Counted from the first letter of the stretch, positions 9,046-19,422 are shown. The stretch is DNA of 64,000 nucleotides from Bacteroidia bacterium (GCA_022760475.1 JALEFZ010000052.1:62001-126000), one strand, 5' to 3'. Notes: generated by a model not told the origin, from the letters alone. Translations and numbers: made by a program.

Positions 9046-12000
9046 ATGACCAGGTCCATTCTACTTCTATCACTGATCCTCTTTTCGGGCTGCATTTTTG
9101 CTCAAAAGCCCTATGCTTACATCTACAATTTTGACGGTTCTGAGGTAAAAAGTTATATAGAACTCCGTAATGCCATCAATCAAGGCGAATTTACTCAACC
9201 CATCGACAGTATTACAAATCCGGAAAAGACAATACCGGAAAGCCTTCCTTTAGGCACCTATGTCATGGAGGAGATTCACAATCAGAAACTCAATCTTGGC
9301 CTTTTCAATAAAAGCAACATCAAAAGGATATATGCCACTCCCGATGGAAAAGGTGGATTTTACCTACAGTTTGACAGCCCCGACCGGTTAAGGAAAGTAG
9401 AATCCAAGTTTAAGAGCCTGGAAGAAATATTGCCCAATGTATTCCATCTGCCAAAATCACTACGAACAGGCCTGGTAACTGCCTATACAGACAAGGAAAA
9501 GACGCTTTGGAGTGTCCTGCATACAAAAAGAAAGCCAAAATACTGGCATTATTTTAGTCCTGAGCAAATAGAAAGAAGGGAAGTCAGGAAGATTAAACGC
9601 TCGAATATCGACCAGGGTTATATGGCATTCAACAAACCCAAATACCGGTATGGAGATAGCTTGAAACTTAAAATTTTTGCCCTTGATAAAAAGTTCCGCC
9701 CAATTGAGGACAGCATTTCTATCCTGTTCCATGAAAAATGGATCGACCTTGGCCCCATAAGGCCTGGCTTGTTCACCTTCGAAACAGTCATTAGCGATAG
9801 CTTGCTCTTGGACCAAAGCTACAGTGTGACAGCTTTTGGAGATAAAAACTTATTCCTGAGTGAGACTTTTAAAGTAGAGGACTACGAACTCAAATCCTAT
9901 GACTACGCTTTAAAAATGTCCAAGACAATTTTTTTCAGCCAGGGAGAAGAAGTGAACGCCATCATTACTGGAAATGATCAGAATAACAATCCTGCCTATG
10001 GAACCAGAGCTGAAATAAAAGTTTCACTTTCACATCCTGCTGAAAGGCCTGATACCTTTGCCTACTTCCCCAAATTGATTTATGAGTTGGATACGACCTT
10101 GTCAAATAAAGAGAATGTCATCACAATTCCTGCTTCCTCAATTCTGCCAATTGGTGCAAATTATGAGCTATCTCTCAGGCTTACCGCGCCCAATGGTGAG
10201 GTCAAAAACAGAAGTAGACGATTCCTTGTATACCCCAACAAGGAAAAACCTGTTTCTCATAAAGCCAAAGAGCAAGTCTTGCTTACCACTTGGAGAAAGC
10301 ATGACTCCATCCATGTGAGGGTATTTAATCCTGACAGTCAATTTTATGCCTTTAAGGTATTCGAAAACAATAGCTTGCACAAAGTTATAGAGGGAACTGA
10401 AGAGAAAGAGATCATTTTCCATTCAGACCCATATAAATTGTACACGGTTAAAAATACCAACTACCAGACATTCCACTTACCCCCAAGCATCAACTACCTA
10501 AGGATTGAGCTGGACCAGCCCAAAAAAATTATTCCAGGAGAAACATTTACGGCGACAGTAAAAGTAAAAGATCATATGGGAAATCCCGTTCCTGGGGTTG
10601 ACTTGACAGCTTTTGGTGTCAATGCCAAATTCGAAGGTAGAGGTGTTTCAAAAGTCCCATACCTGGGAAAATCCTACAAAGGTAAAACACCAAGTTACAC
10701 CCTCACTACCAATTCTCCCAAGGTAAGCATAGAAAATAAAGCAGCTTACAGGTCAGATGTTGCTCGCTTCAGGCTCCTTGACTCCCTGGATTATCAGATC
10801 AGGTATGCGGATGACCTCTTAATGAAATACAGGCCTATAGCAGATAGTTTCAGGGCGTGGGTTTCTCCTTTTTTAACCGATGGCAATCTCGGACAGCTCA
10901 AACAAGTACTATTCATTTATATCAATAAACAGTTGGTTTATGATGGAGAATCTGTGGGCAAATCTGACTTTGCTTTTCAGCATTATCCTGGGAAGTTTCA
11001 AATAAAATGGAGGACACGTGAAAATGTATATATACTGGATTCAGTAGAGCTAAAGAAGGGTCAGCATTTGTTTTTATCTCTGGATGTAAATAAGCTCCCT
11101 GCCAAAGCAAGGGTAATTTCTGCAAGCTCCAGGCTGACCAAAGAAGAAGTCAGGGTTCGCGAAAGGGGAAGCCTAAAGTTCAACCCTCAAAATCTCATTA
11201 AGGGAGATTACTTTTCAGGATCCAATAAATCTTACCAAATCCCATCTTCCTTTCTAAAATACAACTACAAGAAGGAAAAATTTTTACGGATTGGCCCCTT
11301 TCTGAAAACAGAAGTTGATTTTATCCGTCCAGGTATTTTTGGACTGCATATAACAGGAACAGATGGAATTATTGATATTAAAAAAAATGGCATAAAATTC
11401 ACTGATGTCAAAGAAGAATCCCTGAATTCGATTCCCAAGTACATCGCCCCCCCAGACATATCACGTTCTATCACTGAAATAGACCTTAATAAATTAACGC
11501 TTCCTACCTACGCCTTTAGGGGAATTGAGCTGAACCAAAATGCTGATGACAACAGCAGTATAATTTTTCACCCTGGCTATAAAGCCTGTTTTGTAGCCCG
11601 CATAGGGGATGAAAACAATTGGTATCCACACGTTACCCAAAATTCTACAGGTCCCTGGCTCCTCCCTGGTAGGTATAACTTTATTTTCCTTACCATGGGA
11701 GACAGCATTGTGAGGGAAAATGACATCGAAATCAAGGGGGGACAACATTATTATTTCCCAAAAAAGAAAGCAGAACTACCCACAGATGATCGCTGGAGCC
11801 GGATGGCAAGGAAAAAAGTCATGGTCAACAAAGAATATGATCAAACCTACTTCCTGAACTCTACCTTGATGAATGGAGACAAAAAACTGCATGTACAACT
11901 CGGAATTGCAGTAGCCTTTATGGATGAAATTTTATTATTCAAAGAAGGAAAGCTGGTTCAAGGTAAATTAATCAACAGTTTTGCAATAGATTTTGAAAAC

Positions 12001-14682
12001 CTGAACCCTGGGAAATATCAGGTGGTAGCCATGGGGGAAAAATACTTTGGTTTTCATGAGTTGTGGTTAAGGTCAGACACTACCCTCAAAATGGAATATG
12101 GGGAAGCCACTTGGCTTGTGGACGAGGAAGTGAAATATGGGTTCTACCCCAAAGCCTATAGTTTAAATCCAACACTCATAAACTCTTCCATGTTAAGTGT
12201 TAGCCTACCTGACTTCATACCAAATCTGTTTTATAGGAATCAGAATCGAAATACCAACAGGGTGATTTTCCGCTGGAAAGACTATAAGCCACAGAGAGCT
12301 GACTCTGCCATCAATGGCATGGGCTGGATAGAAGGACGAATCATTGATGAATCCGGAAATCCCATTGAAGGGGCTGCGATTATGATTCGACTTGATAGGT
12401 CTAAGTTTATCCTTCCTGGCGCAAGGGTCGGTACCTACTCGAGAGAAGAGGGTTGGTTCAAATTTTTGGCACCTACCACTACCAAAAGCTTATTCATAAA
12501 TCACATAGGCTATGAGCACAGGGAGGTAGAACTTTCCGAAGATTTGTATAACATCAGACTAGAAACATACAGGCAGGGATTAGATGAGGTTGTTATAACG
12601 GGTTATTCGGCGAGGAATATTTCCACCCTAGCAGGTAGAACTGCTGGTATTTTTTCTCGTGGCTCCTACTCAATCAGGCAAAAAAAAATGGATAAGCCAT
12701 CAAGTCCAATTTTTGGCCTTGAAAGCAACTTGCAGAATTCTCTGATGGATGCCAATAAATCAGAAACTTCAGGAGAGGAGCAGGCTATTTACCAGCAAAT
12801 ACGAAACAACTTTAGGGATGCAGCCTATTGGGTACCGGATCTACTGACGGATGAAAATGGCGAAGCCACATTCACCGTAAAAATGCCTGATGACATTACC
12901 TCCTGGGACACCTATGTCCTCGCCATGAATGGTTCTCGCCAATCTGGCCAGACACAAGCGAATATCCAGGCATTTGCGCCGATTTCCACACAGTTGGAAG
13001 TACCCAGGTTCCTCATAGAAGGGGATAGCAGTGAAGTGATAGCCATGGTCATGAACTATGAAGCAGACAGCTCCTCAGCTGAAGTTCGTTTCGGTCAAGA
13101 GAAAGGCAAAAACATTGAGTTGAATGATTATTATACAGAAAGGAGAAAGATTGTAGCCCTAGGAGACAGCCTCAGCCTGCAGTATAGCGTAAGCCTCCCA
13201 AACGGCTACCAGGATGGGGAAAGAAGGAGGATTGAGGTAAAACCAAGGGGAATGATTGAGCGAGAAGGAGAATTTCATCGTTTGGATGGATTTTCCAGCA
13301 TCACTGTCCCCGCAGCACCCAATCAATACATTTCCATATATGCCTCCCCTGTCCATCGCTTACAGGAGGACATTGAAAGTCTAAAAACATATCCCCATTC
13401 TTGTACTGAGCAATTGCTTTCCAAGTTGGTTGCTTTGGATGCAGAAAAAAAATTGAAGGAAAAAGTAGGCTTAAAATTCAAGGAAAACGCCCAAATAAAA
13501 AAAATCAAGAAGCAAATCAAGAAACGAGGGAATTATGGTTTTGACTACCTAAGGTGGTGGGACGAAGGAGAATCCACCCCATGGCTCTCAGCCTATGCTT
13601 ACCAAGTAATGAACCGTTTAGCCATTGATAAGGATGAAAGATTTTGTCAGCAACAGGGAAATATCTTGTGGAACCATCTCCAATATCGCTTCGACATAAG
13701 CGCAGAAGAATGGCTTTGGATCAGCATTGCTTTGCTGGAAAACAGCGACTACTTAAGTCCAGCATGGGTGGAGGAAGAATTGGCAAAAAAAGAGAAGGAG
13801 TCTGCCTTCAACACACCTTTCCTTAAACTGGAAGCGCTGCGAATGAAGCAACTCGCCAAGCTTCCCTTAAGCCAAAAAGACATTCTTGAGTTGGGAAATA
13901 AATCCACCCTTGGCAACTACTATTGGGGTACGCAAACATGGTCCTGGTATGGAGGCGATGTTGAGGCTTCCTGCCTTGCTTACCAAATGCTCAAAGAAAT
14001 GAAGGCAGATACCAGTATCCTAAACTCCATCAGGGACTATCTCCTCCTCGAAAGAAGTGCGGCCTATGGCCACAATACACGAGAAGCAGCCCTGTTAATC
14101 CATACCTTCCTTCCCGAATGGGATGCACAAAGCTGGTCTGATACCTTGGCAATAAGCATCGAAACCAAAAAGGGTAGCCGAATCATCAAGGATTTTCCTA
14201 AAATCATCCCTTTATCTGATGCAGCTGAGATCACCAAAAAAGGCCATGACCCAGCCTACGTTTCAGTATTCAGAGAGGAATGGAACCCCAATCCTCAAAG
14301 GCTTGATTCCATATTCAAGCTCACATCATCTATCTACAAAGATGGAAAACAGGCACCTTCTCTTAAAAAAGGAGAAAGCTATCAGTTTCTTGTGGAGGTG
14401 GATGCAGCCTCATTTGCCAACTTCATCGCATTGACCATCCCAATTCCAGCAGGCTGCACCTTCTCAGAAAAAATCCCCGCAGCAGGAGAACTCCATCGAG
14501 AATATTACAAAGACAGGGTGGTGATTTACCTTGAAAACATGGATAAGGGCAAACATTCCTTTGTAGTCCCATTGCTGAGTAGATTTGGGGGAAATTACAG
14601 TTTGAATCCTGTACAGGTAGAGATGATGTACATGCCTCAATTCCGGGGAAACAATGAAATTAAGCAACTTTCTATTGAGTAA
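9046..14682 (+). CDS. Alpha-2-macroglobulin family protein with thioester motif and carboxypeptidase-regulatory-like insert
   Basis: A giant 1878-residue exported protein. Residues 1-19 are a signal sequence (LLLSLILFSGCIFAQ); it could be a lipoprotein cut before Cys16 or a type I substrate cut after AQ. Residues 190-700 look like MG1-MG3 beta-sandwiches of the bacterial A2M type. At about 1092-1185 there is a carboxypeptidase-D regulatory-like repeat (GRIIDESGNPIEGAAIMI) ending in DEVVITGYSAR, as seen before TonB plugs. The A2M core starts near 1257 (AAYWVPDLLTDENGEA, MPDDITSWDTYVLAM). The thioester motif is CTEQ (Cys1453, Gln1456), followed by an alpha-helical thioester domain. Bacterial A2Ms trap proteases by covalent capture; here the motif is seen and the role inferred. 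PbpC, the usual partner, is not adjacent. Confidence 0.85.
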   Translation: MTRSILLLSLILFSGCIFAQKPYAYIYNFDGSEVKSYIELRNAINQGEFTQPIDSITNPEKTIPESLPLGTYVMEEIHNQKLNLGLFNKSNIKRIYATPDGKGGFYLQFDSPDRLRKVESKFKSLEEILPNVFHLPKSLRTGLVTAYTDKEKTLWSVLHTKRKPKYWHYFSPEQIERREVRKIKRSNIDQGYMAFNKPKYRYGDSLKLKIFALDKKFRPIEDSISILFHEKWIDLGPIRPGLFTFETVISDSLLLDQSYSVTAFGDKNLFLSETFKVEDYELKSYDYALKMSKTIFFSQGEEVNAIITGNDQNNNPAYGTRAEIKVSLSHPAERPDTFAYFPKLIYELDTTLSNKENVITIPASSILPIGANYELSLRLTAPNGEVKNRSRRFLVYPNKEKPVSHKAKEQVLLTTWRKHDSIHVRVFNPDSQFYAFKVFENNSLHKVIEGTEEKEIIFHSDPYKLYTVKNTNYQTFHLPPSINYLRIELDQPKKIIPGETFTATVKVKDHMGNPVPGVDLTAFGVNAKFEGRGVSKVPYLGKSYKGKTPSYTLTTNSPKVSIENKAAYRSDVARFRLLDSLDYQIRYADDLLMKYRPIADSFRAWVSPFLTDGNLGQLKQVLFIYINKQLVYDGESVGKSDFAFQHYPGKFQIKWRTRENVYILDSVELKKGQHLFLSLDVNKLPAKARVISASSRLTKEEVRVRERGSLKFNPQNLIKGDYFSGSNKSYQIPSSFLKYNYKKEKFLRIGPFLKTEVDFIRPGIFGLHITGTDGIIDIKKNGIKFTDVKEESLNSIPKYIAPPDISRSITEIDLNKLTLPTYAFRGIELNQNADDNSSIIFHPGYKACFVARIGDENNWYPHVTQNSTGPWLLPGRYNFIFLTMGDSIVRENDIEIKGGQHYYFPKKKAELPTDDRWSRMARKKVMVNKEYDQTYFLNSTLMNGDKKLHVQLGIAVAFMDEILLFKEGKLVQGKLINSFAIDFENLNPGKYQVVAMGEKYFGFHELWLRSDTTLKMEYGEATWLVDEEVKYGFYPKAYSLNPTLINSSMLSVSLPDFIPNLFYRNQNRNTNRVIFRWKDYKPQRADSAINGMGWIEGRIIDESGNPIEGAAIMIRLDRSKFILPGARVGTYSREEGWFKFLAPTTTKSLFINHIGYEHREVELSEDLYNIRLETYRQGLDEVVITGYSARNISTLAGRTAGIFSRGSYSIRQKKMDKPSSPIFGLESNLQNSLMDANKSETSGEEQAIYQQIRNNFRDAAYWVPDLLTDENGEATFTVKMPDDITSWDTYVLAMNGSRQSGQTQANIQAFAPISTQLEVPRFLIEGDSSEVIAMVMNYEADSSSAEVRFGQEKGKNIELNDYYTERRKIVALGDSLSLQYSVSLPNGYQDGERRRIEVKPRGMIEREGEFHRLDGFSSITVPAAPNQYISIYASPVHRLQEDIESLKTYPHSCTEQLLSKLVALDAEKKLKEKVGLKFKENAQIKKIKKQIKKRGNYGFDYLRWWDEGESTPWLSAYAYQVMNRLAIDKDERFCQQQGNILWNHLQYRFDISAEEWLWISIALLENSDYLSPAWVEEELAKKEKESAFNTPFLKLEALRMKQLAKLPLSQKDILELGNKSTLGNYYWGTQTWSWYGGDVEASCLAYQMLKEMKADTSILNSIRDYLLLERSAAYGHNTREAALLIHTFLPEWDAQSWSDTLAISIETKKGSRIIKDFPKIIPLSDAAEITKKGHDPAYVSVFREEWNPNPQRLDSIFKLTSSIYKDGKQAPSLKKGESYQFLVEVDAASFANFIALTIPIPAGCTFSEKIPAAGELHREYYKDRVVIYLENMDKGKHSFVVPLLSRFGGNYSLNPVQVEMMYMPQFRGNNEIKQLSIE

Positions 14683-14731
14683 GGTGAATTCTCCCTTACT
14701 TGACTCAATAATTTTTGATATGTATGGAATA

Positions 14732-14765
14732 CCTCAATCAGGAAAATACCTCTTCCTGATTGAGG
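14732..14765. terminator. Stem-loop after the A2M gene
   Basis: Arms CCTCAATCAGGAA (14732-14744) and TTCCTGATTGAGG (14753-14765) form a perfect 13-bp stem with an 8-base loop, 50 bp after the stop codon. There is no long T-tract after it, so it could be a weak terminator or an mRNA 3' stabilising hairpin. Confidence 0.55.
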
Positions 14766-14837
14766 CTTACATTTCCCCTGAAATAAGACCACATATGCCC
14801 AAAAGAAAACTTCACATGTCATCTTGTGCGGATTTCA

Positions 14838-14876
14838 TCTGTCATCCAGAGCGAACGCGAAGACTCTCTCTCATTT
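14838..14876. repeat. Possible degenerate copy of a GTCATCC-GAGCG type dispersed repeat
   Basis: The segment starting TGTCATCCAGAGCGAACGCG and continuing AAGACTC resembles the short intergenic repeats of the form GTCATCCTGAGCGnAGnCGAAGGATC that are frequent in Bacteroidota genomes. Only one copy is visible in this window, so the assignment rests on memory of that family. Confidence 0.35.
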
Positions 14877-14957
14877 GTCAGATCCATCGTCATGAGGACA
14901 TAAAACAATGCCTGGTCATTTGTACTTTATATCCTGAAAGTCATTAATCATTCTTCA

Positions 14958-16550
14958 ATGCGCCACTTTGCCCAGCTTGTAACCCAGCTCGATCAAACCA
15001 ACAAAACCAACGCCAAGGTCCAGGCTATGGTAGCGTACCTGGAGCAGGCAGAGGAAGAAGATAAAATCTGGATGATGGCCATGTTTAGCCACCGCAGGCC
15101 GCGGCGATCTGTCAAAACCAGTCTGATGCGGGAATGGGCTTCAGAAATCACAGGCATCCCTCTTTGGCTGTTAGAGGATTCCTATCACATAGTAGGCGAT
15201 TTGGCAGAAACCCTGGCCTTGCTTTTACCTCCACCTGAAGACGAGGAACGGGAAGAAAAATCGCTTAGGGAATGGATGCAATTCCTCATTGACCTCAGAG
15301 ACAAAGATGAAGCAGAGAAAAAAACCGCCTTGACCCAGGCTTGGGCACAACTTACACAAAGAGAACGCTTTGTCTTTAATAAGCTCATCACTGGAGGTTT
15401 TCGTGTGGGTGTGTCTCAAAAGCTCTTGGTAAAAGCTCTGGCCAGGCACACAGGCATGGATGAAAATGCCGTGGCACACAGGCTCATGGGTTCATGGACA
15501 CCTGAAAGCAGTTCCTTCAGCGAGTTGTTGCTTTCTGAGGACATAGGCGATGACCTATCCAAGCCCTACCCTTTTTACCTGGCCTATCAATTGGAAGCCA
15601 AGCCCCAGGATCTGGGAAATGAAAATGACTGGCAGGCCGAATGGAAATGGGATGGAATTCGCTCCCAACTGATCAAACGACAAGGCGAATGGTACCTCTG
15701 GAGCCGAGGGGAAGAACTCATCACAGATAAGTTTCCTGAGCTCCAGGAACTGATTCCCCATCTGCCTGATGGCGTAGCCATTGATGGAGAATTGCTGCCC
15801 TACAAAGATGGCCGCCCCTTAAGTTTTCAAGTGCTACAAACGCGCATTGGGAGGAAGAATATTTCGAAGAAGATCCTGAGTGAAGCCCCTTGCCTGATCA
15901 TGGCCTATGATCTGTTGGAATGGGAGGGGCAAGACCTCCGCCAAAGTCCCATGAGTCAAAGGCGTGAATTATTGGAAAAACTTGTCCAACAAAGCAATCA
16001 GGATCATTTGTTAAAGCTCTCCCCCCTTGCGGAATTTAACAATTGGGATGAATTGGCAGCTTTGAGAGAAGAGGCCAGAGAAAGGTATTCGGAGGGGCTC
16101 ATGCTCAAAAAGAAGTCTTCTGATTATAAAGTAGGGAGAAAAAAGGGCGACTGGTGGAAATGGAAGGTTGATCCCCTGACTGTAGATGCGGTAATGATTT
16201 ATGCCCAGCGGGGGCATGGACGTCGTGCCAACCTCTTTTCTGATTATACCTTTGCTGTATGGGATGGCGACAAACTGGTTCCCTTCACCAAGGCATATTC
16301 AGGTTTGACTGATGTAGAGATGGGCAAGGTTGATGCCTGGATCAAAAAAAATACCCTCGAACGCTTCGGCCCAGTAAGAAGCGTTAAGGCTGAATTGGTA
16401 TTTGAAATTGGTTTTGAAGGAATAAACCGCTCGAAAAGACACAAATCTGGCGTAGCACTGCGCTTCCCTCGGATGCTCCGCTGGCGGACGGATAAAAAGG
16501 CTGAGGAAGCCAATACCCTTGAGGATCTACACATCCTGCTCAATGAATAA
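14958..16550 (+). CDS. ATP-dependent DNA ligase (bacterial ligase-associated-cluster type)
   Basis: A 530-residue ligase that seals nicks using ATP. The N-terminal helical DNA-binding domain (residues 1-200) contains GGFRVGVSQKLLVKAL. The adenylation domain carries the nucleotidyl lysine in EWKWDGIR (Lys230), then DGELLP (motif III), LIMAYDLLEWEGQDLR (IIIa), EGLMLKKKSSDYKVGR (IV) and WWKWK (V), followed by an OB-fold (VDAVMIYAQRGHGRR). Length and motifs fit the LigB/LigC-like enzyme that clusters with a beta-lactamase-fold exonuclease and a DExH helicase in many bacteria. Here the exonuclease starts 47 kb to the right on the same strand (63474) and the helicase is not in the window. A repair role is inferred. 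Confidence 0.95.
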   Translation: MRHFAQLVTQLDQTNKTNAKVQAMVAYLEQAEEEDKIWMMAMFSHRRPRRSVKTSLMREWASEITGIPLWLLEDSYHIVGDLAETLALLLPPPEDEEREEKSLREWMQFLIDLRDKDEAEKKTALTQAWAQLTQRERFVFNKLITGGFRVGVSQKLLVKALARHTGMDENAVAHRLMGSWTPESSSFSELLLSEDIGDDLSKPYPFYLAYQLEAKPQDLGNENDWQAEWKWDGIRSQLIKRQGEWYLWSRGEELITDKFPELQELIPHLPDGVAIDGELLPYKDGRPLSFQVLQTRIGRKNISKKILSEAPCLIMAYDLLEWEGQDLRQSPMSQRRELLEKLVQQSNQDHLLKLSPLAEFNNWDELAALREEARERYSEGLMLKKKSSDYKVGRKKGDWWKWKVDPLTVDAVMIYAQRGHGRRANLFSDYTFAVWDGDKLVPFTKAYSGLTDVEMGKVDAWIKKNTLERFGPVRSVKAELVFEIGFEGINRSKRHKSGVALRFPRMLRWRTDKKAEEANTLEDLHILLNE

Positions 16551-16724
16551 TTGCAATTCAAAAACATGCCTCAATCACTCCCAAAGCCTCAATTGCGCAG
16601 CCCTATTCCCATACCTTTTGCGCAACAATGACTAGATATGTGAATTTTTCTGTATTTTGAATACAGCTTCTGTAATTCATATTTCCCCTCAACTTAACCC
16701 AATAAGCTTTTAAATCTTTTAATC

Positions 16725-18929
16725 ATGACCACCACAACCAAACAATTCATTTTTGCAATGGTATTCCTATTGCTTGCCTTGCCCTCATTCGGACAAACTG
16801 ACCTGGGGTTCAATTACCAGGCAGTCGCTCGCGACAACACAGGTAGCCCCCTAACAAACACTGCCATTAACCTGCGCTTCCAAATCACGGAAGCAACTGC
16901 ATCTGGAACCATTGTCTACCAGGAAACCCATGCCCCAACAACCAATGACTTTGGACTTTTTAATGTAATCATTGGAGGAGGAACCATTGAAGTAGGGACT
17001 TTTGGGGCCATCGATTGGGCATCCGATCTCCATTTTTTAATTGTTGAATTAAATGGAAGTAAAATTGACACTTCCCGTTTCGAAGCAGTTCCCTATGCCA
17101 AGGTAGCTACTGGTATGTCTATGAAAGACCTTGTGGATGTCTCCGGTACTGCTACCAATGGCCAGGTTCTTAAGTGGAATGGCAGCGAATGGGCTCCAGC
17201 CATGGACAACACAGACGATTCAGATACCGATCCTACCAATGAGCTCCAGACCCTTTCTATCAGTGGGACGACCCTGAGTATCAGCAATGGGAACTCTATC
17301 ACCATCCCATCAGGAGGTACTACCTACACAGCTGGCCCTGGCATCGACATCACAGGGACCGTAATCTCCAATACAGGAGACCTGGATGGTACAGATGACA
17401 TCACAAATACCAGCATCGCAGGTGGAGATGTTTCAGGCACCTTTAGCAACCTTTCTGTTATCAGGCTGCGAGGAAATCCACTTTCGGCTACAGCCCCTAC
17501 AAACGGTCAGGTCTTGAAGTGGGATGGTTCCTTTTGGGTACCTTCAACTGACAACAACTCTGATAATGATGCTGATCCAACCAATGAGCTTCAAACGTTG
17601 AGCATAGTGGGAAATACCCTTTCTATCACAAATGGAAACTCAATCCTGGTGCCTGGTTCTCTTTGGTCTGCCTCTGGAAATGACATTTATTACAATACCG
17701 GAAATGTGGGCATTGGACTCAGTTCCCCGCTTTATCCCTTGCATGTCAATGTCAATGACGATGTAGTATTTGGAACTGACCTTGCCTTTACTGGCTCCAA
17801 GTTCTTCTTTGATGCCTCAAAAGGTGCCCTTAGGGTTGGTAGAACCAATTCTGCTTCGGTCATGAATGATAGCATCGCTTTTTATTCTTTTGCCAGTGGA
17901 TTTGAACCCATAGCAGAGGGAGATTACTCTGTCGCGCTAAACTCACAGTCCAGGGTGTACGGAAATCTTGGATTTGCTGCTGGTTTCAGGACCTATTCTG
18001 ACGCATACATCCAGGCAACCTTCGGTCGCTACAACACCAGGAATACAGGTTCAAAAAGTATTTGGAATGATGCAGACCCTCTTTTTGTCATTGGAAATGG
18101 AACTAGCAATATCGCAAGAAATAACGCCTTCACCCTCCTCAAAAATGGGCAAGTAGGCTTGAACGATGCTACACCTAACTACTTCCTGGACATGGAAAAT
18201 GATGATATTTCATCTCGAAGTATCTTTATCGATCACAATGCGACCTCTACCAGTTCACCTACACAGTATGGTGTTTATGTAGATCTAGACAAAACCAATA
18301 CGGCTTCTTCCACCACAATCTATGGGTTTTATACCAGTACCCTTAATGCAGGAGGAACAGCATATGGTGTCTATGGATGGGGTAATAGCGATGCAAGCAA
18401 TGCTGCCGCTGCTTATGGAGTTCGTGCCATCGCAGACAATGACAATGGAACAGGGGTAGTCTATGGCATGTATGCTTCATTCTTTTCAAGTACCTCAACA
18501 GGTGCAGAATACGCAGGCTATTTCGCTGGCAATGTATTCTCCACAGGTTCCTACCTGCCGTCGGACCTCAACCTGAAAAGTGATATCCGCCCAAGCCAAT
18601 CTGCGCTGGGAAAATTGCTACAACTACAAATAAGCAATTACAGCTACCGCACCGAGGATTTTCCTGACATGAACCTACCCAAAGGTACCCGAACAGGCTT
18701 TATGGCTCAGGATGTAGCCAAACTTATGCCTGAACTTGTACAAAAAGCTACTGCGCCTGCTGCCACTGAAGAAGAATTGGAAGCCGGAGCTACCCAAACT
18801 ACCGACGTTCACTTCCAGGCCGTTGATTATGCTGGCATGGTTCCTTATCTTGTAAAGGCCATCCAGGAGCAACAAGCTCAAATCGAAGCCCTAAAGGCCG
18901 AAATTCAAGACCTGAAAAAGAAAAAATAA
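16725..18929 (+). CDS. Surface tail-fibre-like protein with C-terminal S74 intramolecular chaperone domain
   Basis: A 734-residue exported protein with a signal peptide ending SFGQ (residue 24). Residues 25-130 form an N-terminal domain common in Bacteroidota fibre proteins (GFNYQAVARDNTG). Two tandem repeats follow (NGQVLKWNGSEW and NGQVLKWDGSFW, each with DPTNELQTLSI), then a GNVGIG spacer and a trimeric-adhesin-like head region (SVALNSQSRVYG). The C-terminal 130 residues are a peptidase S74/chaperone of endosialidase domain (SDLNLKSDIRPS, TGFMAQDVAKLMPELV) and end in a coiled coil (QAQIEALKAEIQDLKKKK). S74 domains trimerise the fibre and then cut themselves off. It is followed after 4 bp by a small T9SS protein. 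Confidence 0.87.
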   Translation: MTTTTKQFIFAMVFLLLALPSFGQTDLGFNYQAVARDNTGSPLTNTAINLRFQITEATASGTIVYQETHAPTTNDFGLFNVIIGGGTIEVGTFGAIDWASDLHFLIVELNGSKIDTSRFEAVPYAKVATGMSMKDLVDVSGTATNGQVLKWNGSEWAPAMDNTDDSDTDPTNELQTLSISGTTLSISNGNSITIPSGGTTYTAGPGIDITGTVISNTGDLDGTDDITNTSIAGGDVSGTFSNLSVIRLRGNPLSATAPTNGQVLKWDGSFWVPSTDNNSDNDADPTNELQTLSIVGNTLSITNGNSILVPGSLWSASGNDIYYNTGNVGIGLSSPLYPLHVNVNDDVVFGTDLAFTGSKFFFDASKGALRVGRTNSASVMNDSIAFYSFASGFEPIAEGDYSVALNSQSRVYGNLGFAAGFRTYSDAYIQATFGRYNTRNTGSKSIWNDADPLFVIGNGTSNIARNNAFTLLKNGQVGLNDATPNYFLDMENDDISSRSIFIDHNATSTSSPTQYGVYVDLDKTNTASSTTIYGFYTSTLNAGGTAYGVYGWGNSDASNAAAAYGVRAIADNDNGTGVVYGMYASFFSSTSTGAEYAGYFAGNVFSTGSYLPSDLNLKSDIRPSQSALGKLLQLQISNYSYRTEDFPDMNLPKGTRTGFMAQDVAKLMPELVQKATAPAATEEELEAGATQTTDVHFQAVDYAGMVPYLVKAIQEQQAQIEALKAEIQDLKKKK

Positions 18930-18933
18930 GCAC

Positions 18934-19422
18934 ATGAAAAAGCTTCTTTTACTTGGAGCCATGCTCCTGACTGTTTCACTTTTATCTGCCCAGACGTTGA
19001 GTCGTCAGGTGATTTCCTCTACTGGTTCCGCCAACAACCAGCTTTCCTATACCGTAGGTGAGTCCGTTGTGAAGACGGCGATTGCAGGCTCATTTATCCT
19101 GACACAGGGTTTCCAACAGCCCGATGAAACTGCAGTGAATGTGAAGAAGCCCATAGAGGTATTGGTGAACTACAAATTGTTCCCTAACCCGTCCCATGAC
19201 AAGGTATTCCTTGAACTAAATAGTGCCCAAGCACTGGATCTGAAGTTTGACATGATTGACATGGCAGGCAAGCAAGTCCGAAATGCTGAGCAAATCAAGT
19301 TCAATGGTAAGGTCAAAAAGGAAATTGACCTGACCCATGTAGCTTCCGGAAACTACCTTTTGCGAATCATGACTGCTTCAGGTGAAGCCGTTAAGAGCCT
19401 GAAATTCACAAGGACTGACTGA
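18934..19422 (+). CDS. Small T9SS-sorted surface protein
   Basis: A 162-residue protein with a signal peptide ending LLSAQ (residue 20), a short conserved segment (SSTGSANNQLSYTVGE, LTQGFQQPDE) often seen in small Bacteroidota surface proteins, and a type A sorting domain at residues 82-162 that starts YKLFPNPSHDKVFLEL and ends LKSLKF. The sorting domain sends the protein through the type IX secretion system. It starts 4 bp after the S74 fibre gene and is very likely translated with it, so the two may be displayed together. A terminator follows. Confidence 0.85.
   Translation: MKKLLLLGAMLLTVSLLSAQTLSRQVISSTGSANNQLSYTVGESVVKTAIAGSFILTQGFQQPDETAVNVKKPIEVLVNYKLFPNPSHDKVFLELNSAQALDLKFDMIDMAGKQVRNAEQIKFNGKVKKEIDLTHVASGNYLLRIMTASGEAVKSLKFTRTD

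Noticed and set aside
16650..16666. CTGTATT-TTG-AATACAG hairpin before the fibre gene.
   Set aside because: Only seven base pairs, 59 bp before the ATG and without a T-tract; could be chance in AT-rich DNA.
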